A DNA stretch of 64,000 nt, taken from NCBI GenBank assembly GCA_963971285.1, contig OZ020258.1, positions 13,226,614-13,290,613 of the forward strand, given 5' to 3'. This DNA is from Astropecten irregularis. Taxonomy: Eukaryota; Echinodermata; Asteroidea; Paxillosida; Astropectinidae. A program made the position numbers and the translations under genes. Below, in pieces: positions 48,401-60,400 of the stretch; within the stretch, counting starts at the first letter, position 1; each line of letters opens with the position of its first letter. The notes below the pieces were generated by a model. It was not told the origin of the DNA and ran no database searches. It saw only the letters and a list, made by a program, of their open reading frames with translations.

Positions 48401-51400
48401 AGTGCAGCGCGTGTGCGCGCACTGCGCAGAATTAACCGAAGGTGCTTCGGATTTTGGGCGTATTGGGCTTCGATAACGCACCTGCATAGAACACAAACGC
48501 AGATATGCAAATAGACGTACAAAAGACGTACACAATTTTGTGTTTTCCATAGGTTTGTGCACAAACATGGATGCGCCCAGCAGGCATCACTCTGTACACA
48601 GAGCTAGCACTCTAGTAATTTTAATATTTCTCTATGGGCTCTCCTCACTCCAAGCATAATATATATATTCAGGTCATTATTTTGGATGATGAGCAGTTTG
48701 CAGCAATTTATTACTTGTATAAAGATATAAATAATGTAAATAAAAGAAATAGCTCTGCTGAAAGAAATGATTATAGCAATTTAAGTTTTAGGTTGAAGTT
48801 CAAACCGTGAGATTCAATATATTAATGGGCATTTGTACTAAAATAGAATAATTTTTTTTCTTCATTTTGAAAATTTCATTTTCTTTCCTCTTTTGGCCGA
48901 TAAATAGGATTGCGTTGTGAACACACCACAGAACACCACTTACAAAGGACGAAAATTCACAGGCAAAGTAAGTTCCAAGATCAATATTTTTCAAAAGATC
49001 CAGGGGCCGATTTCACTAACGCTTTGCGATCATCGCTTAAGCCCAAATCCATCGCTAAACTGAAAATCGATCGCTACTTTGTGTAGCAATTTTATGTTAG
49101 TGATGGATTTGGGCTTTAGCGATGATCGCAAAGCGTTAGAGAAAATGACCGCAGGCCTCTTAAGCCCTAAGCAGTCTTCACTTGTTGTGAAGATAGCATG
49201 AGTGATTATCGTTTCACTTCTTGATGGAATATGAATTGAGAAAGAAATGAAACAGGTATCAGTTTCAAACTTTTTGACCAAACCAGGACTCAAACCCGAT
49301 ACTCGTGAGTTACTGCTCCAATAATCTAAGCTTTCCATTCCTATAATCAGCACTGAAGATGCCAGTCCAGACTGTCACAACAGTACAAAGATACAACCAA
49401 TCTTAATTATGTAATGCCTTTACTTAACGGGTTCCTGTAGTGCTTTTTTTCAGTCAGGTTATTTTATTGCCTTCATACAGAGAATGTACTGACAGATAAT
49501 GAATGGCAAGTCTTATTTTGGTTTCAAATCAAACTAGCATTTGGTTTTCATTTGAATGGCTTTGCAAAATGGGGGATTTTCATGCATGCTCATGTGGGGA
49601 ACCAACAGCAAACGTATAATGAAAAAACATACAAAATGAAGAGGCAAACTTTTACCCACAGAAATTATTTGGCAAAAAAATTAAACCACCAGTTCAGTGA
49701 AAGGAACATATTTGGCAAAATAAAACCCATTGAGGAGGAAAATGTCAGCCAGAAAAACCTGTAAGCTTTTTACCAGGCAGAAGTTGTTTATGATTCGAGG
49801 TTGGTTAAAGGTTTTCATCCTAGATAAACACAAACTTTACAGATTTGCATTTTTAATAGACAGCGTAAATTATGGTTGCGTTCATTAAGCTTCCATGAGT
49901 CGACACCAGTCAACCTCATCCCCACCCTCTTACTTGTTTTGTGCAGTATAGCACGACCATTCCCAGGTCAGGGCTGTCCCATGAAAACTATTAAACGAAC
50001 GCACCTTATGTCAGTGAAGTGAAAACAGTTCAACATTTCATGTTCATCTGGATAAAATAAGTTTTTCTTGACAACCTTTTCAAAATGAGTTGAATGTTTT
50101 CTTCTTTAAATTTTCAGTTGGATGGGGATCGTACTAAGGTCAGTTTTTTGTGCGTAGATATAACACTGGGTTTGTTGCGTTTGCTTTGAATACTAAACCG
50201 TTGCCGTGGCATTGCTTTGACCACAAAGTCAATGTTTTTTGCCACCGCCATTTTTTTCGGCATGCATTCATTTGTATGTTTTGAAAATCAAGAATTTTGT
50301 TCCTTCTGATTTTTTTTTTTTACAGTTTTTCAATTTCCATGATTTTTTTTTTAAGCTTATATATCTATTTTTATTCTGATTATATTTTTGTGTTATGATA
50401 ACAGATTGGTTAGTTTATGTTGAGTGTCATGAGCTTGGTTCTTTGAGCTGCTTAGCAAAAGTTATTGCCTCATGAAATGTGCATATTAAGCAAAAAGAAA
50501 ACATAAAGGAATGTGATGGAACAGAGCAAAATGAGTCATAAGTGTTTGACACTGATTCAGGACCACTAGAGAGTTGTTGAAAACAAGTCCTGGGGTCGAT
50601 TTCACCAAACTCATCGTAACTTACTATCAATTGTAGGACATATGATTGCATCCCTACGTAGGATATGATTTTTTACCCTTCATTACTCGCGTGCCAATCA
50701 ATCGTAGGGCTTCGTGAAATTGATCCCTGGGGTATTTAGGTTTTCACCCAATGATGCCCTTGAATTGTACCTTCAGATGTCGACCTGTTTGTTGCCACCC
50801 CCACCCCCCCAAAAAAATGAAGTTCTTTCTGATGCATGAATGAAAAAGGGGGTCGATTAACTCGATTTCACAAAGCCCTACGGTCAATCGTGACTCGAGT
50901 TACATGTACGAAGGATAACCCATCATATCCTATGTAGGGCTACAATGCATCATAAGTCCTACGATTGATAGTTAGTTACAATGAGTTTGGTGAAATCAAC
51001 CCCTCGACTTTATTTCATATAACTTAGGAATACTCCCATCTTGGATTTAGTAAAAGAAACAATGGTTCCCAGTGGTTCCCAAGTCCAAGGTAATCCATTT
51101 AAGTATTAGAACGTTTTTTATTTGTCATAAATTTTTCCTGAGTTATTCAGATTTTTTAAAGGATTTTTTTTCGGAATGGTCCTACCTGTATAACGGTTGT
51201 GTGAAATAGAGTCTGGGTCATCAATATCAACAGAGTACCAGTCATAGGAGATAGAAATCACATACACTTTTGGCTGGTAACTGAGTCAGACTTGTTTGCT
51301 CTTAGTTTAGTAAGTGGATTGTAGTAGCTACATGAAGTGATCCTATTGCTGCACATTGCATGCTTAGAGTGTTATTAAAAACACCACCACGGTTTGTTTG

Positions 51401-54400
51401 TAATTAATTTAAGCAGTTTTTTAATCAAGAAATTTATTGAAAAATGAACGAAGAAAAATTGACTAGAGTGGGATTCGAACCGGCGACCTCCTAAATACCG
51501 TACAGGCGCTCTACCAACTGAGCCATCCAGCCCTACGTTGGTGGTGACCCCAATAGTCAATTATTTTTGTTCGTTTGGCAGTCATAAGCCATGAAACCAC
51601 GCACACACCGCCATACCCCAATGATCATTTCACCAATACGTGCTGCAATGCTGCAACCTGGGAACGGTACATTTGGGATCACTCAAAGAGGATACTGCTT
51701 TTTAATAAATATAATCATCAAATGAAGAAATTTTAATGGCTCTGAGAACATCTAAAGCTACATTTCAGACCATGCAAATATGCAAATGCACAAACAAACA
51801 ACACTTCAGTGTAACAAGACAATGTGCACTTCCCTTCAACAAAGCCAACATTTCATTCAACTGAAATGTGTTGAATTCATTTGTAATTTCTCAAAATCAA
51901 GTTCAGAATTTCTTTTTTGCAAATATCATCGCAGTACTTTCACATTCCAGGATTCTCTTTTCTTTAAAGGTAGTATCATACTTTGGTAAGCGACCAAAAC
52001 AATAACGTTCACAGATTTACGTATAACTTTCAGGGTATGAAGATGGTGGTGGTAGAAACATACCGTTAAAATGTTTCTGCCTGAAATGGTGTATTTATCC
52101 AGAAATTAGTCAAACAACGACCAAAAATCTTTAAAAGATCAGAAATAAAAGAGCAAAGATTTAAGAAATACTGTGGTCGTTTTTCACTGTTTTCTCAAAA
52201 AGTGGGCACCGTATGGGACTGAAAGTTTCACAGATGGCTGATACTCTATCTTCCTTGATATTTTCGTCCATGAATCTGTACTTCTTTGACAAAAACTAAA
52301 GTATGATACTACCTTTAAATACCGGTCAAGATTTCTTTTAATCCTGATGATGAAGCCCAGAAGAATTATTAATTTATTCTTGTTCACACTTTATCAAACC
52401 TATCTAATGTGTGGCCATGGTGACAAAATTCAAAATGGAACACAGAACACCAAGCACTTTGTCTCAGACCTGGGGTCGATTTCACAAAGCCCTAACGATC
52501 GATTGCAACTTGAGTTGTGAAGGATAACCCATCCTATCCTACATGTACGTAGGGCTGCAATGCATCATAACTCCTACGATTGATAGTAAGTTACGATGAG
52601 TTTGGTGAAATCGACCCTCGGTGGCATACAATTTGTCTTTGTGTGCTCTATATACATGTATGAAGCATCTTTGCTTGAAAAAATGTATACTTGTACTTCA
52701 GAATATTTAGTTGTTCAACTTGCAAATGCGTTTTGTACTGAGCCACTTTATATTGGAACTTTGCACCCTTGCAAACTATGAGTACTAAGTAGATATATTG
52801 TGACTTTTGCACACAGCATTTAGTTAGTTTTTTGTTCAACTTCCAAAATGTGTTTTGTACTGAGACACTTTATATTGGAACTTTGCACCCTTGCAAACTA
52901 TGAGTGGATTTAGTATGACTTTTGCACACAGCACATGGATCACTTTTTAGCTGAAACATGTAATTTAGTTCCTTTAATGGTAGTATCATACTTTGGTAGC
53001 ATACCGAAACAGAAATCTTCACAGATTTACCTATTACTTACAGGGTATAAAGATGGTCATGGTAGAAACGTACCGTTAAAATATTTCTGCCTGAAATGCT
53101 GTACAGTGTATTTGTCAAGAAAAGAGTAAAACCAGTGACCAAAAATAAAAGAGAAAAGACTTAAGAAATACTGTGGCCTTTTTTCACAGCTTTCTCAGAA
53201 ATTGGGCACCGTATGGGACTGAAATTTGCACAGGTGACTTTTACTGTATCTTCCGTGATTTTTTGCCCTTGAATCTGTATTTCTTTGACAAAAACCAAAG
53301 TATGATACTGTAACTTTTAATCAATTCAGTTATGACTTGAGTTTCTTTTTTCACAATACATGTACTTGAATGAATTCAGTATGTTTAGTCTTATTCAGGC
53401 AGCTTTGTTTTTCTAAGAATGCTTTTTGCACTCTTGCCTCTAATAAGTTGTTTATCTATGTATTTATTTGTTTATGTATTCGTTTATTTTATCAATTTGG
53501 CTAATTTTACTGCTTCCTGTTTTGATGATTGCTGTGTTGGTGAATTATAAACTGCATTGCTCTTTTGCATTCTTAAATAGTTTGTTTTTAACCTTCCTAA
53601 ATTCCTGAAAACAAATTTCCTATCACTCAGTGTGTCAGCATTTTCTGCCAAGTCAGCAAGTGCCATAAGGTCGAAAAAAAAATTGTTGTGTTGCCCTGAG
53701 CGACCGACCGTAAAATGCCAAAACTTTGGGTCGGGATTTTGTTTTTTTCTCTGAGTCTTTAAGTATAAAAACTCACCATTTTTGACAGAAAATGTAAGAT
53801 TCAGTAGTAAAAAACGACCCAAGACCGTTGATTTAAAATCCCTGGTGACCATACATCCTGTATTTATTCTGAAATGTTTGAAAGTCGGCCAAAAAAAAAG
53901 AAAAAAATTAAAAATCGACCAACCGACCCAACATTTTAATTTTTTTACCTGAGGGCAACACAACAATTTTTTTTTCGGCCTAACGATATAGGCCTACAAT
54001 CTGAGCATTATCAGATTCAGATGATACTACTAGGTAACTCTTTCATCCATGGCATTAGATATTACATCGAGTCCTGTGTACTGCATCCAGCATGTAGTTT
54101 TTGCTTATCTCACAAAACCATTCAATTCTCTACATGATGTTTGTATAATGTCATGAATCCATGCATGGTGAACCTTTGTTTATAAGGAGGTACATGTGTA
54201 ACTGTTTCATATGTACAGAACATCATCATTTAGAACAAAGCCATGATTTTGAACACATTGGATGACACAAACAATTGATTAAGTACCAGTTTTTTGGGGT
54301 TATTCATCATTGACTGCGTTCACAGAATCAAGAAAACTAAATTTCTCAAATGAGAACCGGCCATGGGTTAGTGGTGCTTGCATCCTTGGGCAAGATGCTT

Positions 54401-57400
54401 TATCACATATTGCTCCTCTTCACCCAGGTGTAAATGGGTACCTTTGAGGGTAGAGTTTGTGTGTTTGATTAGCCTTCGTGCGCTTATAGCAGCTGGGGCT
54501 GTATACTCCCCAGGGAGTTGAGTTGGTTTCAGGAATGTTTAATAATGTAGCCCAATGACCAGGAAGATGATAATAATCTGCGCCTTTGAATGGAATTTTC
54601 CAGATACTGTGCGCATTATATTGCTCTGATATTATTATGTTTAATGTTTAAAGGTAGTATCATACTTTGGTTTTTGTCAAAGAAATACAGATTCATGGGC
54701 AAAAATATCAAGGGAGATACAGTAAAACTAAAAGTAATCTGTGAAAATTTCAGTCCCTTACGGTGCCAACTTTTTGAGACAACAGTGAAAAACGGCCACA
54801 GTATTTCTTAAGTCTTTTCTCTTTAATTTTTTTATCTTTTAAAAGATCAAAAAGATTTTTGGTCGTTGTTTTATTAATTTCTGGATAAATACACCATTTC
54901 AGGCGGAAATATTTTAGCGGTAGGTTTCTACCATCACCATCTTCATACCCTGAAATTTATATGTAAATCTGTGAACATTTCTGTTTTGGTCTCTTACCAA
55001 AGTATGATACTACCTTTAAACATGAAGTCAAAATGTCCATTGTCACACGTTTGTGGCTCAAAAGCTACAAATTGGTTTCCAGCTAATTCTGGTTTTCAGA
55101 ACCTTCATGGTCTAGCGGGTACCAGCTGACTAATACAGAATATTGGGCAAGATCAAGGAACAGCCATTAACTAACCAATTATTGGTTACCGTCTAATCGT
55201 GTGCATTGACGCTGATATGACAAAGTACCAGCAACCATCATTGCCAATGGTCATTGATTCATTGTAGGTTGCTATGCAGATTCCATGCGGTGTCATCATT
55301 TGAGAGGCATATTTCAATCTCATATATTTAAAGCTAACATGTAGGCCTACACGTTCAAGTGCACACAGGACAGTATGCAAGCATTTCATGCATGCACATG
55401 CACATGTTGCAATCATTGACCCTTTCACCTATGGGATTTTGTGTAGTTGTAAAAAATTGCCTCAGATCGCACATTCAGAGCAGCTAGAATTCAAAATTCT
55501 AAACCCCACGCCGTTAAATATCATACTTTGGTTTTTGTCAAAGAAAAAGAGATTCATGAGCAAAAATATCAAGGAAGATACGGTACCTGTCATTTGTGAA
55601 AATTTCAGTCCCATACATGTACATGGGACAAAATGGCCACAGTATTTCTTTAGTCTTTTCTCTTTTATTTTTGATCTTTAAAAGATCAAAAATAATTTTG
55701 GTCACTGGTTTTACTCTTTTCTGGATAAATACAGCATTTCAGACAGAAATATTTTAACGGTATGTTTTTACCATCACTATCTTTATACCCTGTAAGTTAT
55801 AGGTAAATTTGTTAACATTTCTATTTCGGTCTGCTACCAAAGTATGATACTACTTTTAAAGTGTCGCGTTTCACGCTCGCTTGTACCCCCTACCTTTCAG
55901 AAGAGATTGACACCTAAGAAAAATACTGAGGAGAAACGAATAGAAAGGGAAAGCAAAACGATAAAGGATTTTTTGTCACTAACACCCCCCACCTGCGAAA
56001 GCAATGCAGGCTATGCGCCTTGTTAAAGACCGTTGAATTGTGTTAAAGAGCTAAGATAACGTCACAACGTAAAATAGGGACGATACTCACGTTTGCCCCA
56101 CCGGACTGACAATGCTGGCTACACGCCTGGATTAAGGGATCTCCTTGCGCCGAGTATAAATGATCCTTAAGAGATAAAATGACATATTGGAAAACATCTG
56201 TCAAATGCAAACTACACATGGTGTTGTGATGCTTAAAGGTAGTATCATACTTTGGTTAGAAACCAGAACAGAAATGTTCACAGATTTACTTATTTATTTT
56301 TGATCTTTTAAAAGATCAAAAATAAAAGAGAAAAGACTTACGAAAATAATATGGTGGCTGTTTTTCACTGTTTTCTCAAAAAGTGGGCACCGTATGGGAC
56401 TGAAATGTTCACAGATGACTGTTACTGTATCTGTCTTGGTATTTTTGCCCATGAATCTGTATTTCTTCGATAAAAACCAAAGTATGATATTACCTTTAAT
56501 AATTCACCAGCGTGGAGAAAAATCAAGGAATCCCTCCTTTCTCCCTTATGGTCTGTCCATAAAGTGGCTTTTTTGTTTGAACTCTGTGCTCTTGCTCTGA
56601 TTTTTGACATTTTCATGTCAATATGCCATGTTACAGCATTCAGTTTTGTTGCAAAGCTTTGTGGTAGAACCACTTTAAAACTTCATTGTTGCTCATCATG
56701 TATTGATCAGCATTTTGTGGCAAATACTGTATGAAGAGATTCACTCATCTTCCATGTTTAAACTCCTAATTTTTATTTTACACAGATTTTTCCAAGTGCC
56801 GAAATGCTAAATTTGTCTTCATTATGTCAGAAAGTTTGCAGCATTTTGGAGTTTTTTTCCAATGAATCCCCATGTTAATAAGGACATTTTCCCGAAATGT
56901 TCTGTTGCTAACCATGCTTACGAAATTTACACACTTAATTTTTAAGTTCATTTTTCTGTGTATTTTGAGAATGAATATGCAAAAATAAGTATTCTGGGCA
57001 GAAAATGTACACTAATTTGGATGCAGTGAACTAAACTAATTGCAGGTGTTTGTTGCAAACTGTTTTTATGGAATGCAAAAATAATAACTCCCTTGAAGTT
57101 TTCATTTTTTTGTGATTGATTCTAATGTCCTTCAGATGATTATTTGATTATTTTAGCTGTGCGGAGTGTCAATACTTAGAGCTGGGGAGGTGATGGAGCC
57201 CGCCCTCTGTGACGTCTGCAAGGACATTCGACTCGGCAAGATTTTAATTCAGACCAATCTGGACACGGAAGAGCCAGAGGTAAATGTGAAACTCCTTCTA
57301 AATAATAACAGTCTTTGAAAAGTGAACAAAGAAAAATTTACTGGAGGGGGATTTGAACCAGCGACCTCCTGAATACCGTACAGGCGCTCTACCAACTGAG

Positions 57401-60400
57401 CTATCCAGCCCTACGTTGGTGATGACCCCAATAGTCAATTATCTTTGTTCGTTTGGCAGTCAGAAGCCATGAAACCACGCACACACCGCTATATCCCAAG
57501 GATCACTTCACCGATACGTGCAGCAATGCTGCAACCTGCGAACGGTACATGGGGGATCACTCCAAGAGGATACAGCTTTTTAATTAATATGATCATCAAA
57601 TAACCACAAGGGAAACTGACTGAATTAAAAGGCATTAAAAAGTGAACAAAGAAAAATTGATTTTCTTTGTTCACTTTTCAATAACTTTTAATTCAAATTA
57701 TAGATTAATTACGGCGCCCGCCGAGACAAGGGATTTGATTCACCCCACTGACCCCAGCTAGCTTGGTGACCTATCTGCATCTGCACTAGTAAGCAGGAGG
57801 TTGTGGGTTCGAATCCCACCTGAGCCAGTGCATGATTTTTTCATGTGCACTGAAAAAACACATAGTGAAGTGCTCATCTACGTCGGTGAAGAAGAATAAA
57901 TTATTTGCATTGTTCTAAATTCTCTTTGTGCAGCTATATTCTTAGATCAGTATTGTGTAATGTATACAAGATCAGACCCGAGGTTTTACCAGCGACACTC
58001 GTCACTTGTCAACTACAGTGCTATAGCGCCCTCTAGTGACAAGGGCTCTGAGGGTTGTTCAACATGGCTGCTTAATAATAATATAATATCAGAGCATTTA
58101 TAAACCGCACAGTTTCTAGAAAGTACCATTGAAAGGTGCAGATTATTATTATCCCCTGGTCATTGGTCTACATAATTAAACATTCCTGAAACCATCTCAA
58201 CTCCCTGGGGAGTATACAGCTCCGGCTGCTGTAAGTGCATGAAGGCTAATCAACCACAAAGCCATCTCTACCCTCACAGGTACCCATTTACACCTGGATG
58301 GAGAGGAGCAATATGTGACAAAGCGTCTTGCCCAAGGACGCAAGCACCATCAACCAATGGCCGGATTCGAACCCACAATCTGTAGATTGACAACATGATC
58401 TTGATCACGAAACGCCAGATCAAAGACCACTAGGCCATTGCACCCCACCCCACCCCGCTTGCGTGGAATACTTTTGCGATTAATCCTTTGTCGTCCTCGG
58501 CAGTCTTTGGGTCGATTTCACAAAGCACTGAGACTTATCTTAAATCATGAACTCATTTTCATTACTAAGCAAAGTGTGATGTCACAATAAAAATCACTAT
58601 GGTAACACAGACATCTCAAAGTTACTATTAATCTTAGTGTTTTGTGAAATCGACCCCTGCGCTAACAAAAACAGCACAATTATGAAACAAGATTTGTACA
58701 CAGAATTGCTCTCTCCTGTTCACAAACAGAATGATAAATTCAGTTGCTACGGAAAAATAGTTCATGTACCTGAGAAATGTTTGATTAACATTTACACACT
58801 TTGTGGACAGTCTGAATCCCAAGCAACGAACAGCAGAAGAAATCGGATAATATCTTTGGCAAGACTCTTCTGTCATTTACTGAAATTGTAACTTGTGTGA
58901 GCTCAATCAAGAATAAGCTGAAAAACTGGGTGTACTATTTTAACGGAAAACTGACACTATAAACTACATAAACAAATATGGCTGCATTGAGATGTCAAGT
59001 GTCCAACTATAGAGGGTGCAATTCAAAGTCACTGTCCTGGGGTCGATTTCACGAAGCCCTGCGATCGATCGTAACTCGAGTTACGAAGGATAACCCATCG
59101 TAGTGGGCCTATCCCACGTAGGGTTGCAATGCATTGATAAGTCCTACGATTGATAGTAAGTTACGAAGAGTTTGGTGAAATCGACCCCTGTCCAACTAAA
59201 CTGCAACACTTTGTATTTCTAAAAGATTGTTCTTCAGATTGAAACATATTGGAGACTTGGAGTTAAAGTTGTCATACTACCTTCAAAGTATCATACTACT
59301 GAGCATTTTTTCAATTTTTCTCGACATTTTGTGAAAAATATAAATTATTAGTATATAATCATCACTTTCCCTTCAAATCTGTTGTGTATGCAGCTGCACT
59401 ATCTCAGGTTGCCCAAGGAGATCGGCAAGGATCATGTGATCTTAATGGATGCTACCGTAGCAACGGGAGCGGCAGCCATGATGGCAATCCGAGTGCTTCT
59501 GGATCACGATGTACCTCAGGAAAACATCATGCTGTTGTCTCTCTTGATGGCCGAGTCAGGTAAGTTCTTCGTTTCTTCGTAAAGGGCCTTTACGAAACCA
59601 GGCTTGAAGCTAGGCTTGGGACTTATTTCGCCTCCGCCATTTGAGGCCCAGCATTTGAACATGATTGAGGCATGAGCCACAAGATGAAGCCTAAGAAAGG
59701 CTCAAGGCTTGAGGCTAGCTAAGGCTTGGGACTTATTTCGCTACCGCCATTTGAGGCCCACAATATTAAACATAGGGATTGATTCACATGACGAAGCCTA
59801 AGAAAGGCTCCTGGCTTGGGGCTAGGCTAGGCTTGGGACTTATTTCGCTACCGCCATTTGAGGCCCACAATATTAAACATAGGGATTGATTCACATGACG
59901 AAGCCTAAGAAAGGCTCAAGGCTTGAGGCTAGCTAAGGCTTGGGACTTATTTCGCTACCGCCATTTGAGGCCCACAATATTAAACATAGGGATTGATTCA
60001 CATGACGAAGCCTAAGAAAGGCTCCTGGCTTGAGGCTAGGCTAGGCTTGGGAATTATTTCGCCTCCGCCATTTGAGGCCCACAATATTAAACATAGGGAT
60101 TGATTCACATGACGAAGCCTAAGAAAGGCTCCAGACTTGAGGCTAGGCTAGGCTTGGGACTTATTTCGCCTCCGCCATTTGAGGCCCAGAATATGGAACA
60201 TGGGATTGAGCGAGATGATGAAGCCTAAGAAAGGCTCCTGGCTTGAGGCTAGGCTTGGGAGTTATTTCGCTACAGTCATTGAAGCCCACAATACAAAACA
60301 CAGTGATTCTGCCACTTGACGAAGCCTAAGAAAGGCTCCTGGCTTGAGGCTAGGCTTGGGACTTATTTCGCTACAGTCATTGAAGCCCACAATACAAAAC

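Noticed and set aside
48183-48564. ORFs overlapping the end of the 73-bp array
   Set aside because: They start inside the tandem repeat copy of the exon and have no further homology.
53484-53966. 160-codon minus-strand ORF
   Set aside because: It runs across a palindromic element, with no domain signature and no splice or codon support.
57785-57830. tRNA T arm with GGTTCGAATCC-like box
   Set aside because: No matching D arm or acceptor stem upstream.
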